From positions 1-29,567 of IMG/VR virus record IMGVR_UViG_3300023210_000153: 29,567 nt of DNA; one strand, 5' to 3'. This DNA comes from a virus. Positions 1-8,659 of the stretch are shown piece after piece (the first letter of the stretch is position 1; the number at the start of each line of letters is the position of its first letter). Made by a program: the position numbers and the translations under genes. The notes under the pieces were generated by a model that was not told where the DNA came from, made no database searches, and was given only the letters and a program-made list of their open reading frames with translations.

Positions 1-3000
1 ACAAGTAAGTTACCAAATTGATTTGCTACACCTATGTGTTGTTCATTTGTAAACCTATTACCATAAACAGCTTTATGAGCATTTTTTAATTTTGTTTTAA
101 TCTGCGTAGAGGTTAACTCTTGTAGGTTTAATCTTTTAACTTCATCATAAAACCTAGTTCTATTATCCAACCAGTCTGTTCTTTCGCCGTCAGTAAATAA
201 AGCTAATTGATCTTTAACACTTGGTCTAGAAACATCATACATTAATTGCTCTACGTAATTGTCTAGTATGTCAGCTCCAAAAAACTCTTGACGTTCTATA
301 AAGTCTCTTCTTATTTCACTATTAACATCTTGTATCTGCTCATTAAACATGTCTAATCCTATCTCTTGAGCTATTTGTTTAGCTAAAGCTTCTGTAGGCA
401 TTTGAGGTATTTTTAACTTACCATTATCAAGTTTAATATATTTAGATTTAAATTTCGCTAAAGGTATAGCGTTTTTAATATCTTTTACTCTTCGTATTTT
501 TTGATTACCAGCGGTGCTACCAGCCATAGGACCTAGTTCAGTAGACCTGTAAAAATCTATTTGCCCGTCTTTACTGCCTTTTGTTCTACCTTTCCATTTA
601 TCATACTTAACCCAACCCATGCCGTTAACATACTTCTCTACAGCCAAAGGAAAAGCTTTTGCTAGATATGTAGTTGTAAGACCGTTTGGCCCTAGCAGTG
701 TAGTGTAGTTTTCATTTAAAAATTGCTCGTATAGATTTATGGTTTTATTTCTAGCACCCATTGCATCTATAACAATTTTAAAAGATCCTTGCATTCCTTT
801 TCCTAACTCATTTACAAAATCAGTTTTTTGTTTTGTGGTAGTGTCGGCGTTATATTTAGGTAATCTATATCTAATTTCTTTACCTAGTTTTTGTTCTAGT
901 TTACTTTCTACTTCTGCTTGGTTTGAAAACTTTACTTTTTCTTTTAAAGTAGGTTTTACTTCTTTAGCTTCTACTTCGGCTCTTCTGTTTAAGGTTTCTG
1001 TATTGTCTGTTGACTGAACATTTTCAGCCGCATTATCTTCACCTATTCTAACATTGGCTTTTCCTTTTGGAACACCTAGCTCCGTGGCAAATGCATTAGC
1101 TCTTTGCATACCAGTATTAGCCATGTAACTATTGAAGGTTGCTAAATCTGGATCCCATTTTAATGCTATCTCACGAAGTTTACTTTTCGCGTGATCTAAG
1201 TATGTTCTTCTACTGTAGTGTACTTCTCTTATGTTAAACGGTACTAAGCTACCAAATCTAGTCCAAGCTCTATTAGCAACTTTATTAACCATAGCATCTA
1301 CGTCTTCAGGTAGAATAGATTTAAAGTTTTCTTTGCCTTTAAATTTAATGTTTATTCTATCAGCTATTTGCTTAGAGTCATTAACTCCTTGTCTAGGTTT
1401 AATACCTTCTTTACCTACCTTTGCTCTAACTTGAGAGGTAAATTCACCTCTTCTAAAAGCTGCATTGTTTCCTATTAAATAACTTAAAGCTTTCTCAGGT
1501 GTATTCACCTTCAATCCAAAGCCAGCTCTATTAGCTAGCTTACTTAGTATATTTTGAGTACCATAAGTATCTTCTAAGTTTAATTCTTTTTCTAAAGCAT
1601 AACTAAGTGATTGCATTTCTGCAGCATACTCTATTTTAAACGTATCACCTCTTTCGTTAAAAGGTAATAATTCGCCTTTATCATTTCTAGCATCATTTGA
1701 ATATTCTTCATTACTTAACAAAGCATTTTCAACTTTTGTATTTAAAGATCTTAATATAGGGCTTTCACTAGTTGATGTGGCTTTGTAGAGGTTGTCTGTG
1801 TACTTATTAAACTCTTCTTTAGTGTCAAAGTAAGATTCATCGATAGCGTGACTGATCTCATGGTACACAACAACGCCAGCTCTAATGTCTCCATTTTCCA
1901 TAGCTTGATCTGCCGCCTCTTTATTTATTGTAATATATTCGTTGTCTACAATAAAACCATTCCCACCTTGTTTTAACTTGTCCGTGAAAAGACTTATGTC
2001 TTTAGGGTTTATCTTACCGTTCTCAGCTAGTGTATATAAGTAACTTATCTGATCTTCTATTTTAGGTATTTCAATTATTTTTAAAGCGCCTATGTTTTCA
2101 CGAGCCATTAATTGATCTGCCTTAAAGTCTATATCACTAGATACAGTTACTACTCTAGTGTCTTGGTCAAATAAAGATCTACCGCTTTGAGCATAGAAAG
2201 CATCCTGTAAAGCGTTTATTCTTTCTTTATATTCTTTTTTTCTTTTATCACCTTCATATTTAGAAGCTGCATTTTCTTTTAACTGCTCCCACTCTTTCTG
2301 TATTTCAGTATCTTCTTTAGCCTTATTAACATAAGACTCAGTCTCCATTCTATGTATTTCTTCTACAACTTGTGCTAACTCTTGTCTCTTGTCTAGTTTA
2401 CCGTTCCAGTTAGGGGTCTTTTCATCTAAGTTTAATTTAGCTTTTTTACCTGCATCACCTAATAACGTTTCTACATTGTCATAGTTTTTATTACCTTCTT
2501 TTATAGAGTTTATATTTGTATCTAAACTGTTTAAGTTTTGATCAAACCTATCTGCTTCAGTAGTAGTTAGTTTTTCTTTTTTGTAGTTATCAATTTGATT
2601 TTGAGCTTGGCTAGAATCCATATCAGGAGTAACGCCAGCTTCACTAAGTAAATTATTTTTTAATACATTTAAACCTACTAAGTCAACTACATTTTCAGAA
2701 CCTAAAGCAATTACATCTACGCCTAAAGCAGTTTGCTCAGCTCCTATATCTATAAGCTTTTGTTTTATAGCTGCGGTAAATGTTTTTCTTTGATTTTGAC
2801 TAACACCTGGACCATTCATTAGGTTAACCATTTCTTGTATCTCAGACGTAGCTTTGTTTACTGTTTCTCTAAACTTTTTAGTAGCCGACATTTCAGTTAT
2901 AGCTGATGTAGCTATTCCAGACGTGTTTGCAAATCCAGCTGTTATAAGAGTAGCTAAAGTAGTGTCGTCAAACTGAGACCAATCAGCGTCTCTTTGTAAT

Positions 3001-5702
3001 ATTAAAGATTCAGATATACCTTGTGTTCCACCGTATATAAGATTTTCTTCTACTAGTTCACCACCAATTCTTTTACCACCTTCTATTGCAAAACTTCCCC
3101 AAGCGTTTAAACTTGGTTTGTTAAATAGATTATATATATTAATTTGACCTTGTCCTTTAACATCTTTTAAAAACTTAAAGGTGTTATTAGCAGAACCTAT
3201 ATAATAAGTAACTCCACCCTCTATTATACCCGTAGCAACTGAAGCAGCGCCTATTTGAAACGGTGTCATTTCACCCATTGCTATAGTTTTCTCTGCATCA
3301 AGTAATCCTTGAGAATAATCAAATTGATCTATTCTACCAGCCTCCCATAAATTATTAAGAGTTTCAACTTGTTTGTTTGCCATGTCTAAAAGATCAGCTT
3401 GAATGCTAAGATTCCTATACATGTCCGTACCAGAAGTCACACCAAACGTAGACGCTATAGATGTTTTAACTAAACCATCACTAAGCTTTAAGGCATTACC
3501 TGCAGATCCAGTACCAATAGCTAATATTATATTTGGCGCTTGTTGAAATAAAGTTCTTACAGAATATAAACCAAATTCACCTTCACCAAACGCATCATCA
3601 TATGCTGCTGATGATTTATAGTATTCTTCTTTTCTTTGTAAAGCTTTTTGCTCATTAATAGCCCATTCAGAATTAAATAAAGTAGGTAAAGCTAAGGCTA
3701 TATTATAACTAGCGTCTGTAAAGTCTTTAGCAACTAAACTACCTATTTCATATTCTTTAAAAACATTACCAAATTCGTCTAGTATATTTCTTTTTACGTC
3801 TTTACCTTCTTCGTCTTTACCAACAACAACGTTAGTGCCTTCTCTAAATTGAGCAGCTTCAGCAACGTGATTAACGTAGTTTCCTACTGTTTTTTTGTAA
3901 TCAGATTCTAATCTTCCTAATGTGTTTTGTAGGGTTATTAAACGTGCGTTAGCCTCGTCGTATAACTGCTGTTGCCCTTCTGTTAATTCTTCTGTAGCCT
4001 CTAAATTAAAAAATAAAGTATTGTCTACAATACCGTCTGTCTTGGTGTAACCTATTTTAGCTGGTATATCTTTTAAGCTGTTGGCTATTAATTGTATTTC
4101 ACCTTCTATAATAGAACTTGTAGTATCATTATAGTTTTGAATTATTTTTGCTTCGCTTTTAATCTCATCTCTTATAACGTCATATCCAGCATTTTGCACA
4201 AGCAAGCCTATTCTAACCAACTCTCTTTCTCTTCTGTCATAATCATACATAACAGATTCAGCAGCTGTTTGTTTCGCTTTAGCAATTGCCCCTTCTCTTT
4301 GTGTTTTAACAGAGTAGTCTATAGCGTTAGACCACAAGTTGTTATTTAAAAGTTTTTCTTTTAAAGCAGCACTATCAATTCTAACCCCTTCGTCAGCAAA
4401 CTGCATAGTATCTAAAAAATCTAGATTACGTACATAATTTAATTGTTCTTCAGGTGTAAGCATTACCAACTCGTCTTCTGTTAACATACTTCCAGAGTCT
4501 ACATATTCACCTCTTCCCTCGGGATTAGCAGAAAACTTAAGCATATAATCTATGGCTTTTTGTTCTGCCTCTGTAAAATACTCTTTATTTTTTAATATAT
4601 CCGCAAGTTTAGAAAACTGTCCAGATAAAACATCATAATCAAAAAGTTCTTCGTCTGGCTTACTATTTACAGCATCAATACGTTTTGTCTCTTCAAGATC
4701 TAAAGTTTTTAAATGAGTAGATAACAAAGGGTACATGTTGGCCATAGACTTAGATAAATCTTCTTTAGTGAAGTTTTCAGCTATATAGTTTTCTATACTA
4801 TCCGTATTACCTGTTCTTACTGGACTTTCTATTTCTTGATTAAATATATCACTAGCTACTACTTGTCCGTTTTGTTTTAATTCATAACCTATCACAAGAC
4901 CTTCCTGTTCTACAGGTTCAAATGTATAAGGGGTATCTTTTAAATTATCATTAACGTCTTCAACGTTTAAAGCTCCGCTATCAAAAGCGTTCATTATATT
5001 AGAAAACGCACCTTGTTCAAAAGCGTTTTTGGCTTTAATTGTTTTTTCGTATTCTTGTATTTTCTTATAATTCTCAAAGAATTCTTTTTCACCTTTTTCA
5101 GTAAGTGGATTTAAGTCTAATGTAACTTTATCACCACCTAGATTAGCTGTAATTTTGTCATCTAAAAAATAAGAGTTATCATCAAAAACAATACCTGAAA
5201 ATTCACCTTGTAAAGCAAGTATAACTTCTTCGTTACCTTTTCTTATTATAGTCTCAGGTATTTCTAAGTTTATATCTCCTTGCTCTATTTTAGTCTGAGC
5301 GTCTTTAACTAGTTTTTCTAATTTTTTTCTAGCACCTAAACCTGCTCTACCATTATTGGGATCAAATAGTTCGTTATTAAAATGAGCTAGATTAGCCTTA
5401 GCTTGTTTTAATTCTTTAAAAGGGTCTTCATCAAATACATCTGTGGCTGAGGCCAAAGAAATATTTTCCAAATCTAATTCCGTACTCTCGGGTGCTGGAT
5501 CTATATCCGTCACTACACTTGCACCCGCATTTGGTACAGTGACTTGTTGAAAATCTATTTTTTCAGTTTCAATCTCCTCAACATCACCTAGTTCAGCTAG
5601 GCCATTTTGGCTTATATATTGATCAACAAGTTCTACACCACCAGCTAGACCCACTAGCTCGTCATATGTGTATCGTTGTCCCGTTTCTGGGTTTACATAC
5701 AT
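1..5702 (-). CDS. giant putative virion-internal (cargo/ejection) protein with HExxH motif, partial (C-terminus beyond window)
   Basis: One frame stays open from an ATG at 5702 to the left edge, giving at least 1900 residues without a stop. I spot-checked the frame at several places and saw no frameshift. The N-terminus (VNPETGQRYTYDEL) resembles starts I associate with marine phage proteins. Three hydrophobic, Gly/Ala-rich stretches lie near residues 710-740, 810-840 and 910-940 and could insert into a membrane. A zinc-peptidase motif HEISH sits at residues 1281-1285 (1848-1862), with candidate third-ligand glutamates E1358 and E1362 in an EYAAE context. Long charged, coiled-coil-like segments fill the rest. 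It is the last and largest of three consecutive genes after the muzzle genes, the place where T7-like phages keep ejection proteins and crAss-like phages keep giant cargo proteins. An injected multidomain protein is my inference. I cannot assign an enzyme family beyond a zincin-like site. Confidence 0.75.
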   Translation of the reverse strand, partial: MYVNPETGQRYTYDELVGLAGGVELVDQYISQNGLAELGDVEEIETEKIDFQQVTVPNAGASVVTDIDPAPESTELDLENISLASATDVFDEDPFKELKQAKANLAHFNNELFDPNNGRAGLGARKKLEKLVKDAQTKIEQGDINLEIPETIIRKGNEEVILALQGEFSGIVFDDNSYFLDDKITANLGGDKVTLDLNPLTEKGEKEFFENYKKIQEYEKTIKAKNAFEQGAFSNIMNAFDSGALNVEDVNDNLKDTPYTFEPVEQEGLVIGYELKQNGQVVASDIFNQEIESPVRTGNTDSIENYIAENFTKEDLSKSMANMYPLLSTHLKTLDLEETKRIDAVNSKPDEELFDYDVLSGQFSKLADILKNKEYFTEAEQKAIDYMLKFSANPEGRGEYVDSGSMLTEDELVMLTPEEQLNYVRNLDFLDTMQFADEGVRIDSAALKEKLLNNNLWSNAIDYSVKTQREGAIAKAKQTAAESVMYDYDRRERELVRIGLLVQNAGYDVIRDEIKSEAKIIQNYNDTTSSIIEGEIQLIANSLKDIPAKIGYTKTDGIVDNTLFFNLEATEELTEGQQQLYDEANARLITLQNTLGRLESDYKKTVGNYVNHVAEAAQFREGTNVVVGKDEEGKDVKRNILDEFGNVFKEYEIGSLVAKDFTDASYNIALALPTLFNSEWAINEQKALQRKEEYYKSSAAYDDAFGEGEFGLYSVRTLFQQAPNIILAIGTGSAGNALKLSDGLVKTSIASTFGVTSGTDMYRNLSIQADLLDMANKQVETLNNLWEAGRIDQFDYSQGLLDAEKTIAMGEMTPFQIGAASVATGIIEGGVTYYIGSANNTFKFLKDVKGQGQINIYNLFNKPSLNAWGSFAIEGGKRIGGELVEENLIYGGTQGISESLILQRDADWSQFDDTTLATLITAGFANTSGIATSAITEMSATKKFRETVNKATSEIQEMVNLMNGPGVSQNQRKTFTAAIKQKLIDIGAEQTALGVDVIALGSENVVDLVGLNVLKNNLLSEAGVTPDMDSSQAQNQIDNYKKEKLTTTEADRFDQNLNSLDTNINSIKEGNKNYDNVETLLGDAGKKAKLNLDEKTPNWNGKLDKRQELAQVVEEIHRMETESYVNKAKEDTEIQKEWEQLKENAASKYEGDKRKKEYKERINALQDAFYAQSGRSLFDQDTRVVTVSSDIDFKADQLMARENIGALKIIEIPKIEDQISYLYTLAENGKINPKDISLFTDKLKQGGNGFIVDNEYITINKEAADQAMENGDIRAGVVVYHEISHAIDESYFDTKEEFNKYTDNLYKATSTSESPILRSLNTKVENALLSNEEYSNDARNDKGELLPFNERGDTFKIEYAAEMQSLSYALEKELNLEDTYGTQNILSKLANRAGFGLKVNTPEKALSYLIGNNAAFRRGEFTSQVRAKVGKEGIKPRQGVNDSKQIADRINIKFKGKENFKSILPEDVDAMVNKVANRAWTRFGSLVPFNIREVHYSRRTYLDHAKSKLREIALKWDPDLATFNSYMANTGMQRANAFATELGVPKGKANVRIGEDNAAENVQSTDNTETLNRRAEVEAKEVKPTLKEKVKFSNQAEVESKLEQKLGKEIRYRLPKYNADTTTKQKTDFVNELGKGMQGSFKIVIDAMGARNKTINLYEQFLNENYTTLLGPNGLTTTYLAKAFPLAVEKYVNGMGWVKYDKWKGRTKGSKDGQIDFYRSTELGPMAGSTAGNQKIRRVKDIKNAIPLAKFKSKYIKLDNGKLKIPQMPTEALAKQIAQEIGLDMFNEQIQDVNSEIRRDFIERQEFFGADILDNYVEQLMYDVSRPSVKDQLALFTDGERTDWLDNRTRFYDEVKRLNLQELTSTQIKTKLKNAHKAVYGNRFTNEQHIGVANQFGNLL

Positions 5703-5717
5703 ATTTATTTATTTTTA

Positions 5718-7484
5718 TTATAAGTCAATGTAATCTGTTAACTGCACTCTTTCATCGTTAGTAAATGAGGATTTTCCATTGTGTTTTGAAGTTACCCAGG
5801 CACCAGCGCCTGTTACACCTTCTGAACTAGACTTCACCCATATCATTGGTTTCCAATTATCTCCAGAAGACATTATTTTTCTATCACCAGCTTGTGGTTT
5901 AGATAATCTACCAGACATAGCTGCACTAAATATATCACCTCTAAAGTTTGTATTTTCAAATCTATTTACTTGAGCGTTTTTATTAGACAAGGCTGTTTGT
6001 TGATTCGCCGTCAAACCTTTAGAACCTTGTGGAGCATAAGATACAGATGGAGCTGATTCTTTGAAGTAACCATATTCACCAGCTTTGTAATTAGTAAGAC
6101 CTCTTTCTTGTAGCTGTTTTATATCATCGTCTGTTAATTCTTTTCTAACAAAACCAAAGCCAGGTGTTTCACCCACTTCATCTTCAGCTTCTTCACGAGT
6201 ATACTTTTTATTAGTATCTGGATTTGTACTTGCCATTAACTGGTCAATATTCATAGAGCTAGTTAATCCGGCGTCTTCTCGTATTTTATTTATTTCAGCT
6301 AACCTTAACCACGATTTTTGCTGTTCTTCTGTTAGTTGGACAAACTCGTTAATATTAATATCACCCATTTCTAAGCGTTGTTCCATATAAGCTTTCTTAT
6401 CTCTAGGTGGTAAAGCATATAAACTAGCTAATCTTCCGTCTAATTGTTTTTCTAAACTTTTATTTATACCTTTCATATCTATAAATTCAGACGCGACTAA
6501 AGTTCTAACTTTACCAGCATCTGTACGTATGGTATCTCCAACAGGCGTCCAAGCCGTTTTAAAACTAGCTGTTACTTCACCTTTTGATTTATCTAGTATA
6601 TTAGCATCTACTAAAGTTTGATTTCCATCAGTGGCTGCTTCAGTCGCTTTTAATAACTGACCGTCCCAGTTTTTCATGTTTTTCTTCCACGTAAAAGTAA
6701 CACTACCATCATCATTTATTTTATATGCATTATTAGCGTCTTTGTTTTTAGCCTCTGTTAACCAACCACCTTCTCCTAAACCACTTTTTAATATTTTAGA
6801 ACCTTTTGCAACTGTGGTTACAACTTCTACTACTCTATCACCGTTACTTAATCTCCTGTAATCTTTGCTATCAACAGTCATTCCTTCAGCTGAAATGTTC
6901 GATAAACTAAAAGCTGCTAATTGAGTACCTAGTTGTTCTTGAAAATTACCACCTTCCCAGTTTGATTCACGACCTGGACCTGGTCCATCTTTATATAATT
7001 CTACATCTTGTACGTCTGATAGTATTATACCAGCATCGTTTTGTAAATCTCTTAAGTTTTTATTTGCAGCAGAAACTTTATCATTTAGATCTTTTCTTTC
7101 TTGTTTATCTAAACCTCCTCTAGTTTTTAAAATAGTTTGAGCTTCTATAGAACCCATTACATAATCATCGTCACCAGGTTTACCAACACCTTCCATTAGT
7201 CTAACTTGTGTTTCTTTACCTTTGTCTATTAAAGAGTTTTCTAAACCAGCGTCTTCAAGATCTTCGTAAGTCTTGTCAGCATTTTCGTAAGCTTTTAATG
7301 AAGCTTCGTTCCAAGCTAAATCAAATACTTCTTGTTTTTTCTTAGCTGTTTCAGCGTTTTTAATTTTAAAATCTACATAATTCTGATAACCTGTGACTAC
7401 AGCTTGACTGACTTGTTGTGCAGCTGCTGCCCAAGCTAAAGCTGATTTATCGTTTATTAATTTAGGATTGTCGTATGCGCTCAT
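5718..7484 (-). CDS. putative internal virion / ejection protein (588 aa)
   Basis: I do not recognise a family. The N-terminal 60 residues include an Ala/Gln-rich helix (ALAWAAAAQQVSQAVV) followed by a Lys/Ala-rich, coiled-coil-like region. The middle carries short hydrophilic loops and a patch reading GDRVVEVVTTVAKGSKIL that looks like beta structure. No signal peptide or clear membrane span is visible. It is separated by 15 bases from the giant protein downstream and by 17 bases from the 242-aa hydrophobic protein upstream. Its place as the middle member of a small, medium, giant trio resembles T7 gp14-gp15-gp16, so a role as an internal or cargo protein that travels with the DNA is plausible. 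That is inference from position and size. The ATG is preceded by an A/T-only leader, as elsewhere in the window. Confidence 0.72.
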   Translation of the reverse strand: MSAYDNPKLINDKSALAWAAAAQQVSQAVVTGYQNYVDFKIKNAETAKKKQEVFDLAWNEASLKAYENADKTYEDLEDAGLENSLIDKGKETQVRLMEGVGKPGDDDYVMGSIEAQTILKTRGGLDKQERKDLNDKVSAANKNLRDLQNDAGIILSDVQDVELYKDGPGPGRESNWEGGNFQEQLGTQLAAFSLSNISAEGMTVDSKDYRRLSNGDRVVEVVTTVAKGSKILKSGLGEGGWLTEAKNKDANNAYKINDDGSVTFTWKKNMKNWDGQLLKATEAATDGNQTLVDANILDKSKGEVTASFKTAWTPVGDTIRTDAGKVRTLVASEFIDMKGINKSLEKQLDGRLASLYALPPRDKKAYMEQRLEMGDININEFVQLTEEQQKSWLRLAEINKIREDAGLTSSMNIDQLMASTNPDTNKKYTREEAEDEVGETPGFGFVRKELTDDDIKQLQERGLTNYKAGEYGYFKESAPSVSYAPQGSKGLTANQQTALSNKNAQVNRFENTNFRGDIFSAAMSGRLSKPQAGDRKIMSSGDNWKPMIWVKSSSEGVTGAGAWVTSKHNGKSSFTNDERVQLTDYIDL

Positions 7485-7501
7485 AGTAATTATTTTTTTA
7501 T

Positions 7502-8230
7502 TTATCCGGTTGCAGCTTTATAATTTAAACCAGCTGAAGCCATACCTGTTACACCTGATATAGCAGATCCCCATGCCCCTGCTTCCGCAGCAGCTGCGTT
7601 AGATTGTGATTGCATAGCGTTTGCTAAGTTACCAGCTTCATACCCTAAATCAGCATTAGATCTAGCTTCTTCCATTTGCATTTGGAAAGTCTTACCAGCG
7701 GCTTCACCAGCTTGTAATCTTTGACCTTCTGCTATTGCTATACCTTGTAGTCTCTGTTCCTCTGAAACCTTCATAGCTTGAAGCGATGCTTCGCCTTGTG
7801 CTCTTAGTTGTTCGTTCTTAGCCTCTTGAGCTTCAATGTCTGCAGCAACACCTTTCTTACTAGCTAAGGCAGCTTGAGCTAAAGCGGTTGCTCCACCAGC
7901 GCCAGCACCTGTAGATTTTATTGTATCCAACGTATTAGCTAAAGCTATATCAGCTTGTTCCATTTTAATTTCTGCGGCTTGAGTCGCTACACCTAAACTA
8001 GAAAATGGATTATTCATCATACCAGACAAATTCTCAGCTAATCCAGATAGGTTAACTTGATTTGCATAAGGATTAACTATATCAACTCTAGCAGCTTTAA
8101 TCGCTGCTATTTCTGCTCTAGCCCTATTAGCATCATTACGAGCTCCTTGACCTGCTTTTTTTGCCTGGTTAGCTGACACTGCTCCTCCAATAAGGGAAAC
8201 TCCAGCTCCGATTGCTGCTACTGCTGCCAT
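7502..8230 (-). CDS. putative internal virion protein, T7 gp14-like in character (242 aa)
   Basis: A small, very Ala-rich protein. Residues 2-20 form a hydrophobic, glycine-spaced segment and residues about 217-236 a second one (GAWGSAISGVTGMASAG). Between them is a long Ala/Gln/Glu-rich stretch, about residues 85-215, that should be helical or coiled coil. Hydrophobic ends around an amphipathic helical core are typical of small podovirus ejection proteins that form a channel in the host outer membrane, such as T7 gp14. I infer the function from this character and from the position between the muzzle genes and the larger internal proteins. The start lies one base from the stop of the GNAT-like gene upstream, which suggests coupled translation. 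A structural role outside the ejection apparatus cannot be excluded. Confidence 0.7.
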   Translation of the reverse strand: MAAVAAIGAGVSLIGGAVSANQAKKAGQGARNDANRARAEIAAIKAARVDIVNPYANQVNLSGLAENLSGMMNNPFSSLGVATQAAEIKMEQADIALANTLDTIKSTGAGAGGATALAQAALASKKGVAADIEAQEAKNEQLRAQGEASLQAMKVSEEQRLQGIAIAEGQRLQAGEAAGKTFQMQMEEARSNADLGYEAGNLANAMQSQSNAAAAEAGAWGSAISGVTGMASAGLNYKAATG

Positions 8231-8231
8231 A

Positions 8232-8645
8232 TTATCTTATTTTTTTAATTATTTCATGTGATGGATTTTCATCCACCGTGTACCCTAATTTCTTGTGTTT
8301 ATCTATTAGACTTTTGCTTCTACCTATACTAAGTATTAATTTAAAACCTCCATCATAAGCCCATTGCTCTAATGAATCTATTAATAATAATATAGCTTGC
8401 TCTCTGTCTTTTTTAATTCTATACTTTGGATTTGATATAATCCACTCCATCCAAGCTATTTTTGAATTTGTTCCGTATAAAAAACCTGCTACTATAGGTT
8501 CACCTTCTTTTTCTATTATAATTCCACCTGTACCGTTTTCAGGTAACATTTCTTGTGACAAAGGTTCCCATTCTGGCCAAGACTTCCACCATTCTACAAT
8601 AGTACTATAGTCTTCTTCAGTTAGTCTTCTTGCTGTTAATTTCAT
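8232..8645 (-). CDS. GNAT-fold acetyltransferase-like protein (137 aa)
   Basis: The protein starts with a beta strand and helix typical of GNAT proteins (TARRLTEEDYSTIVEWW, residues 4-20), then a strand pair around IIIEKEGEPIVAGFLYGT (residues 42-59). A WMEWIISNPKYR strand (65-76) follows, with a helix at 80-97 and a C-terminal KKLGYTVDE segment (118-126), which matches the usual GNAT ending. The normal acetyl-CoA pyrophosphate loop (Q/R-x-x-G-x-G/A) is not obvious: YRIKKDREQ lies where it should be. The protein may therefore be a divergent enzyme or a non-catalytic relative. GNAT-like genes occur inside structural modules of other marine phages as I remember them. Here the gene sits between the muzzle genes and the ejection genes. 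The substrate is unknown. Confidence 0.72.
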   Translation of the reverse strand: MKLTARRLTEEDYSTIVEWWKSWPEWEPLSQEMLPENGTGGIIIEKEGEPIVAGFLYGTNSKIAWMEWIISNPKYRIKKDREQAILLLIDSLEQWAYDGGFKLILSIGRSKSLIDKHKKLGYTVDENPSHEIIKKIR

Positions 8646-8659
8646 TTAATTGTATTTAA

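Noticed and set aside
739-4349. Plus-strand open frames at 739-1017, 1231-1434 and 4092-4349
   Set aside because: They run antisense to the uninterrupted giant minus-strand frame, are hydrophobic low-complexity shadows and have no recognisable motif.
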